From Inia geoffrensis (Eukaryota; Chordata; Mammalia; Artiodactyla; Iniidae), in NCBI GenBank assembly GCA_036417435.1, contig JAZAQT010000112.1:124001-188000 (forward strand): a stretch of DNA of 64,000 nucleotides, given 5' to 3'. Of this stretch, positions 7,829-19,911 are shown one piece after another. The number at the start of each line of letters is the position of its first letter. Within the stretch, counting starts at the first letter, position 1. The position numbers and the translations under genes are program-made. The notes beneath the pieces are model-generated. The model ran no database searches. It was not told the DNA's origin and saw only the letters and a program-made list of their open reading frames with translations.

Positions 7829-10800
7829 CCGTGTTTCCCGTTTTGAAAGGTCTATTCATGGGGCATTGACTCTCCCAGAGAGGCACACTTTCCGTGGCAT
7901 TCTAGAAACTGTAGTCATGGATCTGGGAAGAAAAGGCATTTACTCTCCTAAACCGTGGGGCTTCCAAGGCCTGGTTGGGAGCTGATGCTGCCACTCTCTA
8001 AAACTAAGTGGAGACTAACAGTCAGAAGTTGCCTCGAGGTAAGTCTCTGAATTGCCCTGCGAAATCGGAGGCATCCAGCTGTTTTTGTGTGGTCTTCATC
8101 ACCGTTCTGGACGGCTTGATATTTTTCTTTCCGTACGTAGGCCTATCAGTTTTGTGGCCTCTCCCATTTTGGATGCTCAGGCTCAGCAGCCATGGCTCAC
8201 GGGCCCTTTTGCCCTGCGGCATGTGGGATCCTCCCGGACCGGGGCACGAACCCATGTGCCCTGCATCGGGACCAGACTCTAAACCAGTGCACCACCAGGG
8301 AAGCCCGAAGTTCTGCATTGTTTTAAGGTTCACACATTTCCGGACACCTAGAACACTCGCGTTGGCACCCTATTCCCTACAAGAATACTGAGCAACGGCA
8401 GGCTCCACTGGCCTGCCCAGAAACATCCATGCCCGGAAGCCTTTCCCAGTCACTCTGTGCACGCCCAGTGTAGGGCAAAACATTGCACTCTTCCTTGGGA
8501 CAGGTAGATTTCCTCAGACCACCGACAGCTGGCAGAAACGATTTTCTCTCCGGTCCTACATGTCATGGAAATCTTCCACATTGCCCTCCTCTGAACTGCA
8601 CTTAGAGAAACAGTCTGCTTCACATTCCTTCTAAGAACTCATACCGGAAGACACCATACCAACAGGAGAAAGCTGGCATGCGTCCCTACTGTCATAAAAG
8701 CAGAGTTCTTCCTGTTACACTGCAGCATTTGAGACGAGACTAAAGCCCAATAGCGTACCTAGAGCGTTCCTTGGATGAGGGAGTTGGCTACATGCAGAAC
8801 ACCCTGTGTAGAGAAGTTGATTCAGCCAAGTGTGACGAGTGTTTACTTCGAGTGTCTTCCAACTTGTTAGAAATCACAATGTTATAGGCTGCGTGTTCAC
8901 TGGAAATGGTGTTCCTGATGGCACAAGCATTGCTTTCCATTTTGAAAACTCCATTCGTTCTGCCTTGAAGCTTCCCCTGAAAAACACTGTTTTTGACCGG
9001 CCTGTAGACCCTGTATGCAGGGATCAGGGAGGAAGAGGAGTTTTCTCTAAAGAAACAGGGTGCTTTCATATCCTGGCTAGGAGCTCATCCTGTCATGCTC
9101 AACAACAGAAGGGAAATTCAATGTGAGTACTGACCTCAAGGGAAGGCCTAGAGTAGATCTGCAGCAACAGAGTATACAGCAGTTCTTTGAGGTCTTAGTG
9201 GCTCTTGTGCCTTACGTTCACTTTGTTACCGATTTCAGGACTGCTAAACCCTTTGGGTGTGCACGCGTATCCCTGAAACATCACTGAGTACCTCCCCTCC
9301 CCTGTGGGCCGGCTGAGCAACACCCAGGCCAGTAGACTTTTCAGAGGCCCTCTGTGGATGCCGAGGGAAGGTCAACGCACGGCACTTTTGCTTGGGAGTG
9401 CTATAGTTCCAAACAAATCAAACAGCATCAGGAACACATTTCTGGCACGTGCACTGTGCCATGGAAGTTTTCGTCCCTGCTCACCTCGGAACAGCGCTGA
9501 GAAAATTGGTGGCTTAGATTGCCTTTAATGACTCCGTTCCAAAGTCACTCTACTCAAGGCGAAAGGCTGCTTGTGTTCCAACTGCAACTAAAGCACGGCT
9601 CTTCGTGTGACACTGCAGTCTCTTGGCAGAGGCAAATGTTTATAAGCTTACCTAGAGGCTGACTTCGTTGAGGCAGTTCGCTACACGCAGGACACCTTGT
9701 CTTTGGAAGTTCATTCAGGGAAGGGCCTATTGCGTACCTTGTGGGAGAAAGACTGCGTGTGTTCCAACTGCAACTAAAGCAGAGTTCTCCGTGGAACACT
9801 GCAGTGTTTTGTAAGAGGAAATGCTTATAGCTCTAAATAGAGCCTGTCATGTTTGAGGCACTTTGCTACGTGCAGGCGTCGCTAAGTAAACATGTTGATT
9901 CATGGATGGACCCATTGTGTACCTTCTGTGTCTTTGACCTGTTCAATTTCCACATACGTACGCTGCATGTCTACCTGCCAACGGGGGAGTGATGGCACAA
10001 GGCGTATTTTCCCATTTTGAAAGTTCTATGCAAGGGGCATTGAATTTCCTGGCAGGGCAAACTTTTCACGGCCCTCTAGAAACTGTAGGCATGGCTCTGG
10101 GAAGAAAAGTTTTCTCTACTATAATGTGGTGCCACCAAGGCCTGGTTGGGAGCTGATGCTGCCACTCTCTATACTTAAGTGGAGACCAACAGTCAGCCCT
10201 TGCCTCGACGTAAATCTCGAGGACAGCTAGATTTCCTCAGCAATCCAACAGATGCAAGAAATCAGTTTCCTCACGTCATACATGCCAGGGATTGTCCTTA
10301 TCTGATTGTCCTTCCTGATTGTCCTTATCTGACCAGCACTTAGGAAAAATGTCTGCTTCCCATTCCTTACAGGAACTCATACACCCACCCCCCCATAACT
10401 ACAGGAGAAAGTCGGCTTGCATCCCTACTGCAACTAAGGCACGGTGCTTTTTGTTATTCTACAGGATTTTAGAATTGGCGAAAGCCCGATACACTACCTG
10501 GCGTGTTCCTTGGATGCGGGATTTCAATACACGCAGAACACCTTGTGAAGAAAAGATGATTCAGGTAACTGTGACCAGTGTGTACCTAGATTGTCTTCTG
10601 ACTTGTGAGAAATCACACTGGTATAGGTTGCTGTTCACTGGAAATGGGGACCTGATGGCAGAATTCTTGCTTTCCCGTTGTTTTGGAAGCTCCATTCTTG
10701 CTGCCTTGAAGCTTCCAAAACAACAGTGTTTTTCCCGGGCCTGTAGACCCTGTCTTCAGGGCTCAGGGAAGAAAAGGAGTTTTCTCCGAAGAAACAGGGC

Positions 10801-11741
10801 GCTTGCATATCCTGGTTCGGAGCGCATCCTGTCATGCTCTAGGGACAAAGGGAAATTCGATGTGAGTGCTTACCTCAAGGTAAGGCATAGATTAGCCCTG
10901 CAGGAACGGAGCATACAGCAGTTCTTTGAGGTCTTAGTAGCCGTTGTGCTTTATTTTAACTGTGGTACCGTTTTCAGGACTCCTCGACCCTTTGGTTTGT
11001 GCACCCGTTTTCCTACAACATCACTGAGTGCCTCCCGGCCGCCCTGCATTGGCTGAGCCACAGCCAGGCCAGTGGGCCCTTCAGAAGGCCTACTGTGTGC
11101 CATGTGAATGACAACACACAGCACTTTCCCTTGGAACTGCTATATTTCCTCAGAAATCCAACAGCATCAGCAACACATTTCTGGCACGTACACTGTGCCC
11201 TGGAAGTTTTCGTCTTTGGCCATCTCTGAGGTGCACGGAGAAAATAGGCTGCTTAGATTTCCTTTAATGACCTCCTTCCAAAGTCACTCGACTCAAGGCC
11301 AAAGTCCGCTTGTGTTCCAACTGCAAGTACAGCATGGCTCTTCGTGTAACACTGCAGGCTTTGTGGGGAGGCAAATGCTTATAGACCTAACGGGAGCCTG
11401 CCTTGGTTGAGGCAACTCGCTTCACGCAGGACACCTTGCATAGAGAAGTTCATTCAGGGAAGGGCCCACTGTGTACCTTCTGTGAGAAAGTCTGCTTGTG
11501 TTCAGCCTGCAGCTACAGCAGAGTTCTTCGTGTAACCCTGCAGTGTTTTAGGTGGGGAAATGCTTACAGGTTTACCTAGAGCCTGTCTTGTTTGAGGCCC
11601 TTTGCTGCACACAGAAGGCCCTGAGTAAAGATGTTGATTCACGGAAGGGCCCCTTGTGGACCTCCTGTGTCTTTCGACATGTTAAATTTACAAGGCAGTA
11701 TACTGTGTGTCTAACTGCAAATGCAGTCCGGATGGCACAAG
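7829..11741 (+). repeat. Array unit U3 (3,913 bp, b-form tail)
   Basis: Starts as U2 but switches to the b lineage late. It has A at 11086 where most units have G, and G at 11237 where most have T. Then comes the one-base deletion after 11400 and the full b tail, which continues into U4. Among all copies only U13 shares the 11086 and 11237 alleles. Confidence 0.97.
8119..8306 (-). mobile_element. CHR-type SINE in U3
   Basis: Same insertion; a form. Confidence 0.9.
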
Positions 11742-12084
11742 CCGTGTTTCCCATTTCGAAAGGTCTATTCATGGGGCATTGACTCTCCCAGAGAGGCACG
11801 CTTTCCGTGGCACTCTAGAAACTGTAGTCATGGATCTGGGAAGAAAAGGCATTTTTTCTCCTAAACCGTGGGCCTTCCAAGGCCTGGTTGGGAGCTGATG
11901 CGGCCACTCTCTAAAACTAAGTGGAGACTTACAGTCAGCCGTTGCCTCGAGATAAGTCTCTGAATTGCCCTGCGAAATCGGAGGCATCCAGCTGTTTTTG
12001 TGTGGTCTTCGCCACCGTTCTGGACGGCTTGATGTTTTTCTTTCCGTACGTAGGCCTATCAGTTTTGTGGCCTCTCCCATTTTC
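11401..12084 (+). repeat. b-form variable segment 1 (U3/U4)
   Basis: Compared with the same segment between U2 and U3, I count about 32 substitutions plus the one-base deletion in 684 bp. Examples are GGTGGGG for GGCGGGG, CTTTGCTGCAC for CATTGTTACAC, CCCATTTCGAA for CCCGTTTTGAA, and CTTCGCCACC for CTTCATCACC. Sequence on both sides returns to near identity, so the segment has sharp limits. Confidence 0.92.
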
Positions 12085-15000
12085 GATGCTCAGGCTCAGC
12101 AGCCATGGCTCACGGGCCCTTTTGCCCTGCGGCATGTGGGATCCTCCCGGACCGGGGCACGAACCCATGTGCCCTGCATCGGGACCAGACTCTAAACCAG
12201 TGCACCACCAGGGAAGCCCGAAGTTCTGCATTGTTTTAAGGTTCACACATTTCCGGACACCTAGAACACTCGCGTTGGCACCCTATTCCCTACAAGAATA
12301 CTGAGCAACGGCAGGCTCCACTGGCCTGCCCAGAAACATCCATGCCCGGAAGCCTTTCCCAGTCACTCTGTGCACGCCCAGTGTAGGGCAAAACATTGCA
12401 CTCTTCCTTGGGACAGGTAGATTTCCTCAGACCACCGACAGCTGGCAGAAACGATTTTCTCTCCGGTCCTACATGTCATGGAAATCTTCCACATTGCCCT
12501 CCTCTGAACTGCACTTAGAGAAACAGTCTGCTTCACATGCCTTCTAAGAACTCATACCGGAAGACACCATACCAACAGGAGAAAGCTGGCATGCGTTCCT
12601 ACTGTCATAAAAGCAGAGTTCTTCCTGTTACACTGCAGCATTTGAGACGAGACTAAAGCCCAATAGCGTACCTAGAGCGTTCCTTGGATGAGGGAGTTGG
12701 CTACATGCAGAACACCCTGTGTAGAGAAGTTGATTCAGCCAAGTGTGACGAGTGTTTACTTCGAGTGTCTTCCAACTTGTTAGAAATCACAATGTTATAG
12801 GCTGCGTGTTCACTGGAAATGGTGTTCCTGATGGCACAAGCATTGCTTTCCATTTTGAAAACTCCATTCGTTCTGCCTTGAAGCTTCCCCTGAAAAACAC
12901 TGTTTTTGACCGGCCTGTAGACCCTGTATGCAGGGATCAGGGAGGAAGAGGAGTTTTCTCTAAAGAAACAGGGTGCTTTCATATCCTGGCTAGGAGCTCA
13001 TCCTGTCATGCTCAACAACAGAAGGGAAATTCAATGTGAGTACTGACCTCAAGGGAAGGCCTAGAGTAGATCTGCAGGAACAGAGTATACAGCAGTTCTT
13101 TGAGGTCTTAGTGGCTCTTGTGCCTTACGTTCACTTTGTTACCGATTTCAGGACTGCTAAACCCTTTGGGTGTGCACGCGTATCCCTGAAACATCACTGA
13201 GTACCTCCCCTCCCCTGTGGGCCGGCTGAGCAACACCCAGGCCAGTAGACTTTTCAGAGGCCCTCTGTGGATGCCGAGGGAAGGTCAACGCACGGCACTT
13301 TTGTTTGGGAGTGCTATAGTTCCAAACAAATCAAACAGCATCAAGAACACATTTCTGGCACGTGCACTGTGCCATGGAAGTTTTCGTCCCTGCTCACCTC
13401 GGAACAGCGCTGAGAAAATTGGTGGCTTAGATTGCCTTTAATGACTCCGTTCCAAAGTCACTCTACTCAAGGCGAAAGGCTGCTTGTGTTCCAACTGCAA
13501 CTAAAGCACGGCTCTTCGTGTGACACTGCAGTCTCTTGGCAGAGGCAAATGTTTATAAGCTTACCTAGAGGCTGACTTCGTTGAGGCAGTTCGCTACACG
13601 CAGGACACCTTGTCTTTGGAAGTTCATTCAGGGAAGGGCCTATTGCGTACCTTGTGGGAGAAAGACTGCGTGTGTTCCAACTGCAACTAAAGCAGAGTTC
13701 TCCGTGGAACACTGCAGTGTTTTGTAAGAGGAAATGCTTATAGCTCTAAATAGAGCCTGTCATGTTTGAGGCACTTTGCTACGTGCAGGCGTCGCTAAGT
13801 AAACATGTTGATTCATGGATGGACCCATTGTGTACCTTCTGTGTCTTTGACCTGTTCAATTTCCACATACGTACGCTGCATGTCTACCTGCCAACGGGGG
13901 AGTGATGGCACAAGGCGTATTTTCCCATTTTGAAAGTTCTATGCAAGGGGCATTGAATTTCCTGGCAGGGCAAACTTTTCACGGCCCTCTAGAAACTGTA
14001 GGCATGGCTCTGGGAAGAAAAGTTTTCTCTACTATAATGTGGTGCCACCAAGGCCTGGTTGGGAGCTGATGCTGCCACTCTCTATACTTAAGTGGAGACC
14101 AACAGTCAGCCCTTGCCTCGACGTAAATCTCGAGGACAGCTAGATTTCCTCAGCAATCCAACAGATGCAAGAAATCAGTTTCCTCACGTCATACATGCCA
14201 GGGATTGTCCTTATCTGATTGTCCTTCCTGATTGTCCTTATCTGACCAGCACTTAGGAAAAATGTCTGCTTCCCATTCCTTACAGGAACTCATACACCCA
14301 CCCCCCCATAACTACAGGAGAAAGTCGGCTTGCATCCCTACTGCAACTAAGGCACGGTGCTTTTTGTTATTCTACAGGATTTTAGAATTGGCGAAAGCCC
14401 GATACACTACCTGGCGTGTTCCTTGGATGCGGGATTTCAATACACGCAGAACACCTTGTGAAGAAAAGATGATTCAGGTAACTGTGACCAGTGTGTACCT
14501 AGATTGTCTTCTGACTTGTGAGAAATCACACTGGTATAGGTTGCTGTTCACTGGAAATGGGGACCTGATGGCAGAATTCTTGCTTTCCCGTTGTTTTGGA
14601 AGCTCCATTCTTGCTGCCTTGAAGCTTCCAAAACAACAGTGTTTTTCCCGGGCCTGTAGACCCTGTCTTCAGGGCTCAGGGAAGAAAAGGAGTTTTCTCC
14701 GAAGAAACAGGGCGCTTGCATATCCTGGTTCGGAGCGCATCCTGTCATGCTCTAGGGACAAAGGGAAATTCGATGTGAGTGCTTACCTCAAGGTAAGGCA
14801 TAGATTAGCCCTGCAGGAACGGAGCATACAGCAGTTCTTTGAGGTCTTAGTAGCCGTTGTGCTTTATTTTAACTGTGGTACCGTTTTCAGGACTCCTCGA
14901 CCCTTTGGTTTGTGCACCCGTTTTCCTACAACATCACTGAGTGCCTCCCGGCCGCCCTGCATTGGCTGAGCCACAGCCAGGCCAGTGGGCCCTTCAGAGG

Positions 15001-15655
15001 GCCTACTGTGTGCCATGTGAATGACAACACACAGCACTTTCCCTTGGAACTGCTATATTTCCTCAGAAATCCAACAGCATCAGCAACACATTTCTGGCAC
15101 GTACACTGTGCCCTGGAAGTTTTCGTCTTTGGCCATCTCTGAGGTGCACTGAGAAAATAGGCTGCTTAGATTTCCTTTAATGACCTCCTTCCAAAGTCAC
15201 TCGACTCAAGGCCAAAGTCCGCTTGTGTTCCAACTGCAAGTACAGCATGGCTCTTCGTGTAACACTGCAGGCTTTGTGGGGAGGCAAATGCTTATAGACC
15301 TAACGGGAGCCTGGCCTTGGTTGAGGCAATTCGCTTCACGCAGGACACCTTGCATAGAGAAGTTCATTCAGGGAAGGGCCCACTGCGTACCTTCTGTGAG
15401 AAAGTCTGCTTGTGTTCAGCCTGCAGCTACAGCAGAGTTCTTCGTGTAACCCTGCAGTGTTTTAGGCGGGGAAATGCTTACAGGCTTACCTAGAGCCTGT
15501 CTTGTTTGAGGCCCATTGTTACACACACAAGGCCCTGGGTAAAGATGTTGATATACGGAAGGGCCCATTGTGGACCTCCTGTGTCTTTCGACATGTTAAA
15601 TTTACAGGGCAGTATACTGTGTGTCTAACTGCAAATGCGGGCCGGATGGCACAAG
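11742..15655 (+). repeat. Array unit U4 (3,914 bp, b-form head)
   Basis: Begins with the b form to 12084. It then has the b-linked set of alleles further in: G, T, G, T, A at offsets 798, 856, 1337, 1563 and 1603. It returns to the common sequence by offset 1677 (A) and ends in the a form. It lacks the extra alleles at offsets 725 and 921 that mark U6 and U10. Confidence 0.97.
12032..12219 (-). mobile_element. CHR-type SINE in U4 (b form)
   Basis: Same insertion. The tail end differs from the a form at two sites (GATGTTTTT for GATATTTTT; TTTTCGATG for TTTTGGATG, plus strand). The rest of the SINE is the same as in U1. Confidence 0.9.
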
Positions 15656-18600
15656 CCGTGTTTCCCGTTTTGAAAGGTCTATTCATGGGGCATTGACTCT
15701 CCCAGAGAGGCACACTTTCCGTGGCATTCTAGAAACTGTAGTCATGGATCTGGGAAGAAAAGGCATTTACTCTCCTAAACCGTGGGGCTTCCAAGGCCTG
15801 GTTGGGAGCTGATGCTGCCACTCTCTAAAACTAAGTGGAGACTAACAGTCAGAAGTTGCCTCGAGGTAAGTCTCTGAATTGCCCTGCGAAATCGGAGGCA
15901 TCCAGCTGTTTTTGTGTGGTCTTCATCACCGTTCTGGACGGCTTGATATTTTTCTTTCCGTACGTAGGCCTATCAGTTTTGTGGCCTCTCCCATTTTGGA
16001 TGCTCAGGCTCAGCAGCCATGGCTCACGGGCCCTTTTGCCCTGCGGCATGTGGGATCCTCCCGGACCGGGGCACGAACCCATGTGCCCTGCATCGGGACC
16101 AGACTCTAAACCAGTGCACCACCAGGGAAGCCCGAAGTTCTGCATTGTTTTAAGGTTCACACATTTCCGGACACCTAGAACACTCGCGTTGGCACCCTAT
16201 TCCCTACAAGAATACTGAGCAACGGCAGGCTCCACTGGCCTGCCCAGAAACATCCATGCCCGGAAGCCTTTCCCAGTCACTCTGTGCACGCCCAGTGTAG
16301 GGCAAAACATTGCACTCTTCCTTGGGACAGGTAGATTTCCTCAGACCACCGACAGCTGGCAGAAACGATTTTCTCTCCGGTCCTACATGTCATGGAAATC
16401 TTCCACATTGCCCTCCTCTGAACTGCACTTAGAGAAACAGTCTGCTTCACATTCCTTCTAAGAACTCATACCGGAAGACACCATACCAACAGGAGAAAGC
16501 TGGCATGCGTCCCTACTGTCATAAAAGCAGAGTTCTTCCTGTTACACTGCAGCATTTGAGACGAGACTAAAGCCCAATAGCGTACCTAGAGCGTTCCTTG
16601 GATGAGGGAGTTGGCTACATGCAGAACACCCTGTGTAGAGAAGTTGATTCAGCCAAGTGTGACGAGTGTTTACTTCGAGTGTCTTCCAACTTGTTAGAAA
16701 TCACAATGTTATAGGCTGCGTGTTCACTGGAAATGGTGTTCCTGATGGCACAAGCATTGCTTTCCATTTTGAAAACTCCATTCGTTCTGCCTTGAAGCTT
16801 CCCCTGAAAAACACTGTTTTTGACCGGCCTGTAGACCCTGTATGCAGGGATCAGGGAGGAAGAGGAGTTTTCTCTAAAGAAACAGGGTGCTTTCATATCC
16901 TGGCTAGGAGCTCATCCTGTCATGCTCAACAACAGAAGGGAAATTCAATGTGAGTACTGACCTCAAGGGAAGGCCTAGAGTAGATCTGCAGCAACAGAGT
17001 ATACAGCAGTTCTTTGAGGTCTTAGTGGCTCTTGTGCCTTACGTTCACTTTGTTACCGATTTCAGGACTGCTAAACCCTTTGGGTGTGCACGCGTATCCC
17101 TGAAACATCACTGAGTACCTCCCCTCCCCTGTGGGCCGGCTGAGCAACACCCAGGCCAGTAGACTTTTCAGAGGCCCTCTGTGGATGCCGAGGGAAGGTC
17201 AACGCACGGCACTTTTGCTTGGGAGTGCTATAGTTCCAAACAAATCAAACAGCATCAGGAACACATTTCTGGCACGTGCACTGTGCCATGGAAGTTTTCG
17301 TCCCTGCTCACCTCGGAACAGCGCTGAGAAAGTTGGTGGCTTAGATTGCCTTTAATGACTCCGTTCCAAAGTCACTCTACTCAAGGCGAAAGGCTGCTTG
17401 TGTTCCAACTGCAACTAAAGCACGGCTCTTCGTGTGACACTGCAGTCTCTTGGCAGAGGCAAATGTTTATAAGCTTACCTAGAGGCTGACTTCGTTGAGG
17501 CAGTTCGCTACACGCAGGACACCTTGTCTTTGGAAGTTCATTCAGGGAAGGGCCTATTGCGTACCTTGTGGGAGAAAGACTGCGTGTGTTCCAACTGCAA
17601 CTAAAGCAGAGTTCTCCGTGGAACACTGCAGTGTTTTGTAAGAGGAAATGCTTATAGCTCTAAATAGAGCCTGTCATGTTTGAGGCACTTTGCTACGTGC
17701 AGGCGTCGCTAAGTAAACATGTTGATTCATGGATGGACCCATTGTGTACCTTCTGTGTCTTTGACCTGTTCAATTTCCACATACGTACGCTGCATGTCTA
17801 CCTGCCAACGGGGGAGTGATGGCACAAGGCGTATTTTCCCATTTTGAAAGTTCTATGCAAGGGGCATTGAATTTCCTGGCAGGGCAAACTTTTCACGGCC
17901 CTCTAGAAACTGTAGGCATGGCTCTGGGAAGAAAAGTTTTCTCTACTATAATGTGGTGCCACCAAGGCCTGGTTGGGAGCTGATGCTGCCACTCTCTATA
18001 CTTAAGTGGAGACCAACAGTCAGCCCTTGCCTCGACGTAAATCTCGAGGACAGCTAGATTTCCTCAGCAATCCAACAGATGCAAGAAATCAGTTTCCTCA
18101 CGTCATACATGCCAGGGATTGTCCTTATCTGATTGTCCTTCCTGATTGTCCTTATCTGACCAGCACTTAGGAAAAATGTCTGCTTCCCATTCCTTACAGG
18201 AACTCATACACCCACCCCCCCATAACTACAGGAGAAAGTCGGCTTGCATCCCTACTGCAACTAAGGCACGGTGCTTTTTGTTATTCTACAGGATTTTAGA
18301 ATTGGCGAAAGCCCGATACACTACCTGGCGTGTTCCTTGGATGCGGGATTTCAATACACGCAGAACACCTTGTGAAGAAAAGATGATTCAGGTAACTGTG
18401 ACCAGTGTGTACCTAGATTGTCTTCTGACTTGTGAGAAATCACACTGGTATAGGTTGCTGTTCACTGGAAATGGGGACCTGATGGCAGAATTCTTGCTTT
18501 CCCGTTGTTTTGGAAGCTCCATTCTTGCTGCCTTGAAGCTTCCAAAACAACAGTGTTTTTCCCGGGCCTGTAGACCCTGTCTTCAGGGCTCAGGGAAGAA

Positions 18601-19568
18601 AAGGAGTTTTCTCCGAAGAAACAGGGCGCTTGCATATCCTGGTTCGGAGCGCATCCTGTCATGCTCTAGGGACAAAGGGAAATTCGATGTGAGTGCTTAC
18701 CTCAAGGTAAGGCATAGATTAGCCCTGCAGGAACGGAGCATACAGCAGTTCTTTGAGGTCTTAGTAGCCGTTGTGCTTTATTTTAACTGTGGTACCGTTT
18801 TCAGGACTCCTCGACCCTTTGGTTTGTGCACCCGTTTTCCTACAACATCACTGAGTGCCTCCCGGCCGCCCTGCATTGGCTGAGCCACAGCCAGGCCAGT
18901 GGGCCCTTCAGAGGGCCTACTGTGTGCCATGTGAATGACAACACACAGCACTTTCCCTTGGAACTGCTATATTTCCTCAGAAATCCAACAGCATCAGCAA
19001 CACATTTCTGGCACGTACACTGTGCCCTGGAAGTTTTCGTCTTTGGCCATCTCTGAGGTGCACTGAGAAAATAGGCTGCTTAGATTTCCTTTAATGACCT
19101 CCTTCCAAAGTCACTCGACTCAAGGCCAAAGTCCGCTTGTGTTCCAACTGCAAGTACAGCATGGCTCTTCGTGTAACACTGCAGGCTTTGTGGGGAGGCA
19201 AATGCTTATAGACCTAACGGGAGCCTGCCTTGGTTGAGGCAACTCGCTTCACGCAGGACACCTTGCATAGAGAAGTTCATTCAGGGAAGGGCCCACTGTG
19301 TACCTTCTGTGAGAAAGTCTGCTTGTGTTCAGCCTGCAGCTACAGCAGAGTTCTTCGTGTAACCCTGCAGTGTTTTAGGTGGGGAAATGCTTACAGGTTT
19401 ACCTAGAGCCTGTCTTGTTTGAGGCCCTTTGCTGCACACAGAAGGCCCTGAGTAAAGATGTTGATTCACGGAAGGGCCCCTTGTGGACCTCCTGTGTCTT
19501 TCGACATGTTAAATTTACAAGGCAGTATACTGTGTGTCTAACTGCAAATGCAGTCCGGATGGCACAAG
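15656..19568 (+). repeat. Array unit U5 (3,913 bp, first unit of super-repeat 1)
   Basis: a-form head, G at offset 1677, and a b-form tail that begins at the deletion after 19227. It does not carry the earlier b-linked alleles (offsets 3258 and 3409) seen in U3 and U13. It matches U9 at every variable site compared. Confidence 0.97.
15946..16133 (-). mobile_element. CHR-type SINE in U5
   Basis: Same insertion; a form. Confidence 0.9.
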
Positions 19569-19911
19569 CCGTGTTTCCCATTTCGAAAGGTCTATTCATG
19601 GGGCATTGACTCTCCCAGAGAGGCACGCTTTCCGTGGCACTCTAGAAACTGTAGTCATGGATCTGGGAAGAAAAGGCATTTTTTCTCCTAAACCGTGGGC
19701 CTTCCAAGGCCTGGTTGGGAGCTGATGCGGCCACTCTCTAAAACTAAGTGGAGACTTACAGTCAGCCGTTGCCTCGAGATAAGTCTCTGAATTGCCCTGC
19801 GAAATCGGAGGCATCCAGCTGTTTTTGTGTGGTCTTCGCCACCGTTCTGGACGGCTTGATGTTTTTCTTTCCGTACGTAGGCCTATCAGTTTTGTGGCCT
19901 CTCCCATTTTC
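19228..19911 (+). repeat. b-form variable segment 2 (U5/U6)
   Basis: Same b-form bases as segment 1. The upstream flank in U5 is the ordinary a-type sequence, so the left limit coincides with the one-base deletion. Confidence 0.92.
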
